Below, in pieces: positions 1-9,252 of a DNA stretch of 64,000 bases. The notes under the pieces are model-generated. The model saw nothing but the letters and a program-made list of their open reading frames with translations, did no database searches and was not told where the DNA came from. Each line of letters starts with the position of its first letter. Position 1 is the stretch's first letter. The stretch is from JAICMB01 sp963802915 (GTDB lineage: Bacteria > Acidobacteriota > Terriglobia > Bryobacterales > Bryobacteraceae). The position numbers and the translations under genes were made by a program. The DNA is taken from positions 1 to 64,000 of the forward strand of contig CAWDKQ010000003.1 of NCBI GenBank assembly GCA_963802915.1, written 5' to 3'.

Positions 1-1022
1 CCATCGTAGACGGCCGGCGCTGGGCTGGCTTCGATCCGATTGTCGGGTTTACCGACCCCTTCGGGATGGCACTCATGTTTTTCTTGTCCGGGCTGTTCGT
101 GTGGAACAGTCTGCAGCGGAAAGGCGTTGCGCGATTCGGACGCAATCGGGTGATACGGCTGGGCTTACCCTTCGCGGTTGCCGTTGCCTTTCTGGCCCCT
201 GCCGCTTACTATCCGACGTATCTGGCCACCGCTGCCGGTCCGTCTCTCAAGACCTTCCTCCGACAGTGGTTTTCGCTCGGCGAATGGCCGTCTGGACCCG
301 CATGGTTCATCTGGATTCTGCTGGCGTTCGATTGCCTCGCTGCGGGATTCTTCCTCATGATGCCGGAGTGGGGCGACCGGCCCAGCCGCTGGTATTCTCG
401 CCTGTTCAGCAGCCCGGCGAGGTTCTTCTGGACGCTGACGGCCGTTTCCGGAATCGCCTATGTCCCAATGGTGCTCGCCTTCGGTCCTGCGCGCTGGACG
501 GCGTGCGGGCCATTCATGTTCCAGACGAGCCGGTTGCCGCACTACGCAGTCTGGTTCTTTGCCGGCGTCTATACCGGCGCTTACGGGATTCATCGCGGTG
601 TGATTGCGCCGGATGGAGCGTTGGCACAGAACTGGCTGAGATGGCTGGGTTGGACTTCGGCCGCATTTGGGGTACTGGTTGTGGTTACCCATCCGGCGAT
701 TCAGTCCACGGCGCCGCCCTGGTGGGAACTCGTTGCCGCCATGGCATGGGTGCTGTCATGCACCGCATCGACGCTCTGGGTGCTTGCGATGTTCCTTCGG
801 TTTGGTGGCACGCGCGTCAGGGTTATGGATAGTCTTTGCGAAAACGCTTACGGAATATACTTAGTCCACTATGTCTTCGTGATCTGGCTGCAGTACTTCC
901 TGCTGCGAGCCCCTCTCGCCGCGTTGGCAAAGGGAAGCATTGTGTTTCTCGGCGCGCTGGCGCTGAGTTGGGCCAGTGTCGCTGCACTACGCAAGGTTCC
1001 CGGCGTCGCGCACGTCATTTGA
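1..1022 (+). CDS. Acyltransferase family 3 membrane protein, 5' end cut by window
   Basis: This is the C-terminal part of a polytopic membrane acyltransferase (Acyl_transf_3 type), a family that transfers acyl groups to sugars or other surface molecules. The frame is open from the first bases of the window, and the residues before the first ATG at 66 already fit the family, so the true start lies upstream. The FFLSGLFVW segment followed by a basic R..RLGLPF stretch is the usual beginning of the second half of such proteins. About eight hydrophobic segments follow, and a NAYGIYLVHY segment near the end is typical. The substrate cannot be told. It faces a convergent gene across a strong inverted repeat. 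Confidence 0.8.
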   Translation, partial: IVDGRRWAGFDPIVGFTDPFGMALMFFLSGLFVWNSLQRKGVARFGRNRVIRLGLPFAVAVAFLAPAAYYPTYLATAAGPSLKTFLRQWFSLGEWPSGPAWFIWILLAFDCLAAGFFLMMPEWGDRPSRWYSRLFSSPARFFWTLTAVSGIAYVPMVLAFGPARWTACGPFMFQTSRLPHYAVWFFAGVYTGAYGIHRGVIAPDGALAQNWLRWLGWTSAAFGVLVVVTHPAIQSTAPPWWELVAAMAWVLSCTASTLWVLAMFLRFGGTRVRVMDSLCENAYGIYLVHYVFVIWLQYFLLRAPLAALAKGSIVFLGALALSWASVAALRKVPGVAHVI

Positions 1023-1051
1023 CTTGGCCGTTTGTTCGCTACTCGACTGAA

Positions 1052-1109
1052 CCCGACGAATGCGCGCGTCCGCCATTTTTTTGGGACAGCGGACGCGAGA
1101 ATCGTCGGG
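1052..1109. terminator. Long imperfect palindrome between convergent genes
   Basis: The outer arms CCCGACGA (1052-1059) and TCGTCGGG (1102-1109) pair over 8 bp. The inner arms CGCGTCCGC (1065-1073) and GCGGACGCG (1089-1097) pair over 9 bp, with a T-rich loop. It sits between two genes that converge, so a bidirectional terminator is the simplest reading. The arms are not followed by a clean T tract, so a palindromic repeat element is also possible. Confidence 0.6.
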
Positions 1110-1122
1110 GCGCACCTGACCC

Positions 1123-3894
1123 TTACTTCGTAGTGGCCCCCAGTCCACCGAGGCGGCAGGAATTACAGATACCGTAGCCGCTGCCGGTGGATTGAATGAA
1201 TCCACAATACGAACTGAGCTTGATCAACTCGGTTGGACTCAAAGTGGCTTTCTGGAATGCGCTCTCAGTCACCAAATAATTGCCGGTCGCCGAGTTCTGG
1301 TGCAGCGTGGTACCCCATGCCAGAAGCCCCGGCGTCAGGTTCTGGAAGTTCGGCGATGAAGCATTGCATAATCCAGGGTCTGGCGCGTTGGCCAGCATCT
1401 TGATAACGACTGAGCTCACCGTTCCTGGAGTCAGCGTATTGCTTACCAGATCGTGCAGGACAGAGAGCGAGTCGAGCGCATTGGGAGTAACTAAACAAGA
1501 GCAGCACGAGATCATCTCCTCGGCTGGATCGAAAGCATAGACATTGACGCAAATGTCGCCTGCCGGATCCGTTCCGCTGAGCGCGCCGCTATTAGTCAAG
1601 TTGACTACGCTGTCACCGATACCGAGGTTGGAGACGTAGTTCAATTGGAATCCGTCGGGCGGTGCCAGCGGTGTGGAACCGATCGTGACGCAGGCATACG
1701 CCGGAGCACCCGTGAGCGTAGTCGAAGTCACGGAAGATGTTGTATCGCAGACTCGAAGCGGCGTAGTCTGGCTCGGGTCGGCCGTAAGAGTGACCGAAAT
1801 TGAGCAGGAGTCGCCCGCAGTTAGCGTCCCACCAGAGAACGTGAGAACATCGCCGGTAACGGAATAGCTGCCGCCACATGCCGACATGGATGGGATATCC
1901 AGTGTACTCGTATGCGGCGGGAACGTGTCCGTGAAGGCCAGGCCATTTAGCGTAGTCGAGCCCTGGTTGATAATCGTGAAGGTAACCGTTACGGTCTTAT
2001 CGGCAGCGACCGCGTCTTCACTGAAGACTTTCTTGAGCTTGATACCGCCGGAAGGGATTGAGCACTCAGCGGTCGGATTCTGTACCGGCAATGTGAGACT
2101 TCCGGAAGTGCAAGTGACGATAGCCTGATTGCAAACCGACGTGCTGGTGGAGAATGTACCGGTGCCGATGCTGGAGGTGCAACCCGCTCCGGTGGCGGGA
2201 TTGCAAGTGGACGTGCTAGGGCCTACAGAAAGCGGAGAGGGCATTATCGTCGGTCCCGTAGAAGCGGTGCCCACGCCGCAGGTTCCGGTGTAGGTTTCGT
2301 CGGTGATGGCGCAAGAGAGCGATGAGTTGCCCGAGGTATCCGTGTTAAATACGGTCACGCCAACGTTGAACGTGTCCCCCGCCGTCAGAGCACAGGTCTT
2401 TTGAGCTAAGAAACTCGGGTTGGAGCAGTTGAAGTTCGCACGGTCGAAGACGGTCAATGATCCGGCAACAGTCTTATCCACAATGCCTGTAGCCGGAGCG
2501 AAAGTGCAGGCCAGGACAGCCTTATCCGGTTCTGACACGCCTTTCAGAGCGGCCAAGCATTCTAGGCCGCTCGTGGTGCCTGGACCAACCAAGGTTTCAA
2601 TGTTGTTGGAGAGAGAAATGCCGGGAACCAGTGCAGGGATGAAGTTAGTGTTCGTGTCGGAGAGAGTGCATGTAAGCGGGACATTGCCGGTGTTCTCAGC
2701 TTGGAATTTGGCTACAATCTGACCAGCCACGCCCGCCGTTCCGGTGCAACTGGTGGCGCCGTCTTGGTCCGACGTCTCCAACCCTACGTCAACAAAGCTA
2801 CCGGTAATTCCGCTCTTGCACGAGATTTCCTTGTCAATTTCCACACCTGCGCAGGCGATCGTCGCCGTGTCGTGTTGATCCGGAATTGTGACACTGTTAG
2901 TACTAGTAGGGCAGACACAACCAGTCAGGTTTGCCGTGTTGGTGCCACTCTGAGCCGATGTAAGATTGCAGACCAATCCCGTTGTCCCCGGAGTGGTTGA
3001 TACAATGCCGGAGTTAAGGGGCCCGATCGGCAGAGGACTTACAAGAAAAGTCAGGGGATTATTGGCCAATGGCGTATCGCTAAGCTGACAACTCGTGACT
3101 GCCGCACCGCCGGTGTTTTTGACGATGAATCGAGTCTCTATCGATGCTCCTACGTTTGCAATGCAGCCATTGTTTAGAACACCCGTTGGATCATCTGTAC
3201 CAAAGACATCCTGCCAGGTGATGCCACCGTCGCAGGAGACCTGTTTGTCAAGCGATGCGCCGCAACTCTCAATCGTGGTCGGACTAGCACCACTTTCCGG
3301 AATGGGTCCCAGCGCTTGACCCGTGGACAAGTCCGTTGCCGAGATAAGTGCTCCGGCGTTCATGGTGATGCCTGCTGTGGTCGTAAAGCCTGCTGGCATC
3401 TGGGAGGCGCCCATGGTAAACGTAATCGTGCACGTCTCAGCTGGCGAGGTAAAAATCACAAGATTCCCCGAGGGCCCGGAGAAGAAATAATTGCCAGTCG
3501 AAACGTCGAAGGTTATATTCCATGTCCCCACGCAAGTGTTGTTGCCCGGATTAGTATTGGACGAACCCACTCCTGAGGCACTAAGCGTAATCACTCCCGG
3601 ATAAGAGGTTCCCACACAAACAAAATGCCCGCCGCTGAGGGTTGCTCCGGTAGGATCACAAGCCGGTACCACTTGGATGTTAGTAACGGTGACTGGGCTG
3701 GTTCCGATTGACGCATTTTGGATCCTTAGCAGAGCGGCCGCGCCAGATTGTCCTACGACCAGCGGCGTGGCGACTTGCGGGCCCATTGCGGTAGCCAGGG
3801 TTGAAGAATAGGCAATCTGATCTGCTCCGCCAAAGACCGCCAGCCAGAGCAATCCCGCCATCAATCGCATTCTCGTGAACTTGGTAGAAAACAT
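1123..3894 (-). CDS. Secreted DUF11-type repeat protein
   Basis: A 923-residue secreted protein. A hydrophobic signal-like segment (MRLMAGLLWLAVF) follows a short basic N-terminus. The rest is beta-rich, Thr/Ser/Gly-rich repeats with regularly spaced Cys residues, resembling the DUF11/conserved-repeat family of surface proteins (phrases such as VTFTIINQGSTTLNG followed by FTDTFPP). No catalytic motif is visible. I place the start at 3894 because AGGAG at 3904-3908 is 9 nt from this ATG, whereas it abuts the upstream in-frame ATG at 3903. A surface or matrix role is inferred. The gene shares orientation with the subtilase-like gene but is separated from it by about 770 bp. Confidence 0.7.
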   Translation of the reverse strand: MFSTKFTRMRLMAGLLWLAVFGGADQIAYSSTLATAMGPQVATPLVVGQSGAAALLRIQNASIGTSPVTVTNIQVVPACDPTGATLSGGHFVCVGTSYPGVITLSASGVGSSNTNPGNNTCVGTWNITFDVSTGNYFFSGPSGNLVIFTSPAETCTITFTMGASQMPAGFTTTAGITMNAGALISATDLSTGQALGPIPESGASPTTIESCGASLDKQVSCDGGITWQDVFGTDDPTGVLNNGCIANVGASIETRFIVKNTGGAAVTSCQLSDTPLANNPLTFLVSPLPIGPLNSGIVSTTPGTTGLVCNLTSAQSGTNTANLTGCVCPTSTNSVTIPDQHDTATIACAGVEIDKEISCKSGITGSFVDVGLETSDQDGATSCTGTAGVAGQIVAKFQAENTGNVPLTCTLSDTNTNFIPALVPGISLSNNIETLVGPGTTSGLECLAALKGVSEPDKAVLACTFAPATGIVDKTVAGSLTVFDRANFNCSNPSFLAQKTCALTAGDTFNVGVTVFNTDTSGNSSLSCAITDETYTGTCGVGTASTGPTIMPSPLSVGPSTSTCNPATGAGCTSSIGTGTFSTSTSVCNQAIVTCTSGSLTLPVQNPTAECSIPSGGIKLKKVFSEDAVAADKTVTVTFTIINQGSTTLNGLAFTDTFPPHTSTLDIPSMSACGGSYSVTGDVLTFSGGTLTAGDSCSISVTLTADPSQTTPLRVCDTTSSVTSTTLTGAPAYACVTIGSTPLAPPDGFQLNYVSNLGIGDSVVNLTNSGALSGTDPAGDICVNVYAFDPAEEMISCCSCLVTPNALDSLSVLHDLVSNTLTPGTVSSVVIKMLANAPDPGLCNASSPNFQNLTPGLLAWGTTLHQNSATGNYLVTESAFQKATLSPTELIKLSSYCGFIQSTGSGYGICNSCRLGGLGATTK

Positions 3895-4660
3895 TGTTGA
3901 CATCTCCTATTCGTGTGGCGTCATTCTTCACACGGTCCGCTTGTTGAGCCTGGCTGACAGAGGGTCGCCAAATCTAAAAACTCATGTCGCGCCGTTCATA
4001 ACGATATCCGGGGCCTGGTTTCTTAATTCGCCGGAACGGCGAGTCGCCCCACGGGTGATTGCCGCTATTACTCTCGAACTGCAGCGTCGCCACTGAGGTC
4101 TTTTCGACAAGAGGTCAATAGTTCATAACATCCGCTCCTGCCGAGACATGCCAGAGCCCCGATGAGTTCTGAGACGGATGCCCTCACATGCTCGGGCGCT
4201 CAGAGAATTGCACATTCTGCCGATGAGCGATTGAGCACCCCTAGGAAAGATCCGGATGACCAACGGCATGTGAGCACCCCCTGCGGAAAAGTATTACGTT
4301 TTTCCTACTAGTTCTTTTTACTAGTACGTCGCGCCTAGTACAATTCCCTAGATGGCCTAGTCCGGATGGTTAGATGCCGACGAAAGTCACCTTCGATGAT
4401 GGAATCCTTCACGGCTTGTAAGGTGCTGATGAAAGGGAGGTTACTTCGAAGCAAATACCAATTTAGTGTCGGTGGAATAAACCCGACGCCCCTTCGGGTC
4501 ACGCGCGTAACCCTAACCTGTTTCGGCTATTCTGATTTATCTAGTCAGACACGAAGAGCGGATTCGGAAGCTGTTTTCGCATGAGATTAGCAACCTCACA
4601 GGAAGGGTCGGACCTTCTCATCACCGAGATGATGGCCGAATTCCTCGACGGTTCGATACG
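3895..4660. other. Intergenic region with no supported gene
   Basis: The region presumably carries the promoter of the DUF11-type gene on the minus strand. Two ACTAGT palindromes (4307-4312 and 4320-4325) lie 7 nt apart around a T-rich spacer. The short open frames here lack ribosome-binding sites and family resemblance. I see no RNA gene. Confidence 0.5.
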
Positions 4661-7510
4661 TTAGTTTTGCTGCCAAGACAGACTGGCTGTGGCTCCATTT
4701 GTCTGCTCATAATACTCGACAACGACAAGATGAGTTCCCTGACTCAACGCAGTAGAAAATGTGTACCAGTAGGGCGGCTGATTGCGCCACATATTCAACA
4801 TCAGGTTGCCATCAATGTAAACTCGCATGCCATCGGAGGTCACAGCGCTAAATTTGTAAGTTCCAGCAGCAAAGGTGAAATTGCCCTGCCAACGAACTGA
4901 GAAATTATCGGGCGTCAGGGATTTGTCTGGTGAGCCGTTCCCCCAATAGAAGTTGATTTGGTTGTCGGTCCGGATAAATGTCGGTGCCCCGGACAACGTG
5001 ATGTTATTGAAATAGCATCCGCTGAAAGCCCCGGATGCCGGACTCGGACAGCCCGTTGAGGTAGATGCCTGAGACGTCGCAACCTGAATGCTGTTGCTTG
5101 CATTCGAGAAACTTCCTCCTTTATCGTATCCCTTCACGACGTATGCATAAGTGGTGTTTGGGCTGACGCTAGTATCCGCGTAGTTAAGCGTGCTGCCGGA
5201 AACGGTAGCAACAGCGATGCTATTCCTTGTTATCTGATACCCTGCAATCCCTAGAGCGTCACTGCTAGACGTCCAGGAGAGATCCACCTCTGTCGCGCTC
5301 TTGGCGATGGCTGAAACCAGAACCGGCGCAGTTGGCTGCGCGGGGGCCGCATTGACAGTCTGTGTTAGCGATGGGGATGTGTTGCTGTTGTTGTTGCTGT
5401 CGCCGCTGTAGATTGCCGTGACTGAATGTGCACCAGCGGCAAGACTCGATGTCGACAATGTGGCTACGCCGCCGTTGATTGTCACGACGCCCAGAATGGA
5501 CGTGCCATCCAGAAACGTGATTGTCCCTGTCGCAGCGGCAGGCGAAACTTTTGCCGTAAGCGTTACGGATTGTCCCACACTTGCCGGGTTTATGCTCGAT
5601 ACCACCGTCGAGGTCGTATTGTTCTTTACGGCATCGACCGTCTGTGTGATCATGCCTGACACGTCGCCGTTATAATTACTGTCGCCGCCATAGCTGGCTG
5701 TGATCGAGTGACTCCCGGCCGCAAGGCTGACAGTGCTAAAAGTCGCTTTCCCGCTGACAATAGCTGAAGTTCCGAGGGTTGAGCCGCCGTCCCAAAATGT
5801 TATCGTTCCAGTCGCCGAAGAAGGCGAAACTGTGGCTGCAAAAGTGACCGATTGCCCTGACGCCGACGGGTTAGGAGTCGATGCGACGGACGTAGTTGTG
5901 TTGGCTTTGTTCAGCATCACTACCTGCGAAATGGCGCCAGAAGCGCTGCTGTTATTTCCGCTGTCTCCGCTATAGCTTGCGGCGACTGAGTGGGTGCCTT
6001 GGGTTAAGGCCGCTATGGAGAGTGTGGCGATGCCAGTACTCAACGGCGCGGTCCCGAGCGTCGTGGTTCCGTCAAGAAACGTTATGGTACCGGTTGCCGT
6101 TCTAGGTGTGACGGAGGCAGTGAAAGTAACCAACTGTCCCAGTGTTGACGGGTTCAGGTTGGAATTGATCGCGGTTGTGGTGTTACTCTTCGAACCCGCT
6201 CCCGTGTTGGTTTGTCCGGCTGCGGCCTGAACGGCTGCCATAGCGTTGACGCGACCGTAGCCATAGGTAGAATTCCATCCCTGTGTGCCCAGGTGGTCAG
6301 CCGTTTGCTCGAGCATGCTGGTGATTTGGGTACCGGTCAGATTTGGGTTTACGGAAAGCATCAAGGCCGCCGTTCCAGCGACAAAGGGTGCTGCAATCGA
6401 AGTTCCGCTAACGGACCCGAACATCTGAAATGGCTCGGTGGACTCCGTTGTTCCTGGTGCGACGAGAACGATGTCGCTGCCGCTATTCGACCAAGAGTAC
6501 ATGGTATCGTTTTGATCGGTCGCCGCCACGGTTATCATATAGGGATTGATCGGGTTGGTGTCAACAGAGCCGTAGTCTCCCGCCGGAACGGTTAGAATGC
6601 CTCCCTTGTTCTGGAGGTATTGAGCTGCGCTACTTACTGCCGCACTGCTATCGCACATGAATGACGTATTAGCGACGCGAGCACCATGATCCGCCGCCCA
6701 AGTGATACCGATGGCTACATTCGAGTAAGTGACCGATCCATCTGTCGCAACGACACGAACGGGCATGATCATACAGTTCCAACACAGCCCGGCCACACCT
6801 AAGCTGTTATTCGTTAACGCGCCTACTATTCCTGCGATGGAAGTTCCGTTAGATTCGACGTCTGTTGTGTTGGAATCATTGTCCGCAACATTCCAGCCGG
6901 GCGTCAGCTTTCCTTGCAAGTCAGGTTGAGTCGGGTCCACACCGGTATCAATAACAGCGATCACAATGCTACTGCTTCCAGTCGTAATCGACCACGCCTC
7001 TGGCGCCGAGATCTTCTGCAGACCCCACTGATATCCAATGAAATAATAGTAATCGTTCGGCGCTATCGACTGCTGAGCTAAAGCAATATGGGCCGCAGAC
7101 GATATGCCGTCCTGAGAATCAGTTGATACTTCTTCGATGGCGTGGCTAGGAGTCAACCTAAGGATCCGATCGACCTCTGCGAACTCGACCTCATCCAATT
7201 CCCGAAAAGCATCCACCGCTGCCTCTTCATCCGCACCCGACGGCAACTCAACAATATGAACGCCAATCTGCTCAATAACCCTCGTGCTCCGAGCCCCTCG
7301 TTCCGCCAGCAGCCCTCTTATCCGCTCCTCCGACACACCCTCCTTGAACTTAACCAGGATGCGTCCCCGTACGAATTGCTGATGTACTTGGTTCGACCCT
7401 CTTCTTTCGACCGTCGGCGAGCTAGTCTGCGCGAACCCCACGATCCCTGTCGATAACGCAACAATGGATAGCAGCGTGGAACATAGAGCATGAAGAAAAC
7501 GAGCGTTCAC
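4661..7510 (-). CDS. Subtilase-fold (S8) surface protein with degenerate active site
   Basis: A 949-residue secreted protein. In order: signal peptide (about 1-28), an inhibitor-like propeptide (about 45-120), a subtilase domain (about 160-415), three Ig-like repeats (about 440-720), a fibronectin III-like domain (about 725-810) and a C-terminal PA14-like domain (about 825-949). Catalytic Asp188 (VIDTG) and Ser371 (SGTSIAAP) are present. The His position is Asn221 (ESNGTSIAG in place of HGTHVAG), and the oxyanion-hole Asn is Asp312. It is therefore probably a non-proteolytic, carbohydrate- or surface-binding protein, though altered catalysis cannot be excluded. The start is GTG at 7510 with AAGGAA about 6 nt upstream. 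Confidence 0.85.
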   Translation of the reverse strand: MNARFLHALCSTLLSIVALSTGIVGFAQTSSPTVERRGSNQVHQQFVRGRILVKFKEGVSEERIRGLLAERGARSTRVIEQIGVHIVELPSGADEEAAVDAFRELDEVEFAEVDRILRLTPSHAIEEVSTDSQDGISSAAHIALAQQSIAPNDYYYFIGYQWGLQKISAPEAWSITTGSSSIVIAVIDTGVDPTQPDLQGKLTPGWNVADNDSNTTDVESNGTSIAGIVGALTNNSLGVAGLCWNCMIMPVRVVATDGSVTYSNVAIGITWAADHGARVANTSFMCDSSAAVSSAAQYLQNKGGILTVPAGDYGSVDTNPINPYMITVAATDQNDTMYSWSNSGSDIVLVAPGTTESTEPFQMFGSVSGTSIAAPFVAGTAALMLSVNPNLTGTQITSMLEQTADHLGTQGWNSTYGYGRVNAMAAVQAAAGQTNTGAGSKSNTTTAINSNLNPSTLGQLVTFTASVTPRTATGTITFLDGTTTLGTAPLSTGIATLSIAALTQGTHSVAASYSGDSGNNSSASGAISQVVMLNKANTTTSVASTPNPSASGQSVTFAATVSPSSATGTITFWDGGSTLGTSAIVSGKATFSTVSLAAGSHSITASYGGDSNYNGDVSGMITQTVDAVKNNTTSTVVSSINPASVGQSVTLTAKVSPAAATGTITFLDGTSILGVVTINGGVATLSTSSLAAGAHSVTAIYSGDSNNNSNTSPSLTQTVNAAPAQPTAPVLVSAIAKSATEVDLSWTSSSDALGIAGYQITRNSIAVATVSGSTLNYADTSVSPNTTYAYVVKGYDKGGSFSNASNSIQVATSQASTSTGCPSPASGAFSGCYFNNITLSGAPTFIRTDNQINFYWGNGSPDKSLTPDNFSVRWQGNFTFAAGTYKFSAVTSDGMRVYIDGNLMLNMWRNQPPYWYTFSTALSQGTHLVVVEYYEQTNGATASLSWQQN

Positions 7511-7937
7511 AGTTGTTCCTTGTTACTAAATGTTTTTGCTTACTCGCGGCCATTCCTCGCCCTTTCAGCCCGCGAGGACTTACTCAAGCGCAAAATGCCA
7601 CTTCAGCCTTTAACAATTCAATCGGAGGGTGTCCAACGCAGAACTATGGTCCTAAGACCTTAAATATTTCCCTAGAACTACTGAAAGGTTAGTTCCACCC
7701 GCTTTAGGACGATCGGGATACCTAACGGCTATCCCAAGCCCCGCCACGAGATGCACCATCTCCTGCTGACAGTGTGGTTAGGCGTCTCGCATTTTCTCGG
7801 CTTTTTATGCGGGTGGCGCCGCTACCCTCATCTGTGGGGGGCAGTCCTATTGCAGGTCCTACCGCGCGCACGCCAACTCGCAGTCCGCTGCAACTGCCCC
7901 TGAAAGCAGCCCTCCGTAATTAGTACGATTGAAGTAT
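7511..7937. other. Intergenic region between divergent genes
   Basis: This holds the divergent promoters of the subtilase-like gene (minus) and eno (plus). TACGAT at 7924-7929 lies 8 nt before the eno ATG and may be its -10 box. A CTCGCGG/CCGCGAG inverted repeat lies near 7545-7585. I recognise no riboswitch or small gene. Confidence 0.45.
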
Positions 7938-9252
7938 ATGGAAATCATAAAAGTCCTCGGACGAGAGATCCTCGACTCGCGTGGCAATCCTACCGTCGAA
8001 GCCGACGTTTATCTGGCCGACGGCAGCAAAGGACGCGCTGCTGTCCCATCCGGCGCCTCCACGGGTGAACATGAAGCCGTTGAACTTCGCGACGGCGACA
8101 AGTCCAGCTATCTCGGCAAGGGCACACTCAACGCCGTCAAAAACATCGCCAATGTCATTGCTCCCGCGGTCATCGGGATGGACGCTGAAGACCAGAGCGG
8201 TATCGATCGCAAAATGATCGAGCTCGACGGCACTCCGAACAAGGGCAAGCTGGGCGCGAATGCCATTCTCGCCGTTTCCATGGCGACCGCTCGCGCGCAG
8301 GCGCAGTCCGAAAATACGCCGCTCTATCGCTACCTGGGCGGCGTAGGTGCGAATCTGCTTCCCGTGCCGCAGATGAACATCCTCAACGGCGGCGCGCACG
8401 CCGATAATTCGGTCGACCCGCAGGAGTTCATGGTGGTCCCTTACGGCGCTCCGAAATTTCGCCGAAGCGCTCCGCATGGGCGCCGAGGTTTTCCATACGT
8501 TGAAAGGTGTCTTGAAGAAGCGTGGATATTCCACCGCGGTCGGCGACGAAGGCGGCTTCGCTCCCAACCTCAAGTCGAACGAAGAAGCCCTCGAAGTAGT
8601 GCTCGAAGCCATTACGAAGGCCGGCTACAAGCCCGGCGAGCAGATCGGCATCGCGCTCGATCCGGCAGCGAGCGAGTTCTACGATACAACCAAGAGAAAG
8701 TACGTATTCAAGAAATCCGACAAGAGCGAGCGCACCTCGGAGCAGATGGTCGATTTCTACGCCGGATGGGTTGCGCAATATCCCATCGTCTCCATCGAAG
8801 ACGGCATGGCCGAAGACGATTGGGATGGCTGGAAGCTGATGACCGAGAAACTGGGCGACCGTATCCAGCTCGTCGGCGACGATCTGTTCGTCACCAATAC
8901 CGAGCGTCTGGCCCGTGGCATCGATCTCGGAATCACCAATTCGATTCTCATCAAGGTGAATCAGATCGGCACACTCACCGAAACTCTCGAAGCCATGCAG
9001 ATGGCTAATAAAGCCGGCTACACGTCGGTGGTTTCACACCGCTCCGGCGAGACTGAAGACGCCTTCATCGCTGATCTCGTGGTTGCGACGCGCGCCGGCC
9101 AGATCAAGACCGGATCGGCCAGCCGCACGGACCGCATCGCCAAATACAACCAGTTGTTGCGCATCGAAGAGGAACTCGGAGCGGGCGCGAAGTTCGCCGG
9201 GCGCAACGCCTTCAAGCAAAAAGCTGTCGAAAGAAAGGCATCCCACTCCTAA
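7938..9252 (+). CDS. eno: Enolase, interrupted by a one-base frameshift
   Basis: Enolase interconverts 2-phosphoglycerate and phosphoenolpyruvate in glycolysis and gluconeogenesis in the cytoplasm. The N-terminal frame (IIKVLGREILDSRGNPTVE) and the C-terminal frame (VGDEGGFAPN, SILIKVNQIGT with the catalytic Lys, VVSHRSGETED) are full family matches but lie in different frames. The shift falls in CCGAAATTTC (8451-8460): removing one T of 8457-8459 restores PYGAPKFAEALRMGAEVFH and one continuous reading frame of normal length. The start is ATG 7938; a TTG at 7929 is also in frame. The stop overlaps the gpmI start (TAATG), so the two are translationally coupled. I regard the gene as probably functional and the extra base as a likely sequence error. 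Confidence 0.9.

Noticed and set aside
4307..4325. Two ACTAGT palindromes as a specific operator
   Set aside because: Six-base palindromes alone are too common; no regulator site is implied by neighbours.
4366..4584. A 72-codon frame in the gap before the subtilase-like gene
   Set aside because: No ribosome-binding site, no family resemblance and unusual composition.
7545..7585. CTCGCGG/CCGCGAG inverted repeat as a riboswitch or terminator
   Set aside because: The loop is long, there is no T tract, and no conserved riboswitch core is visible.
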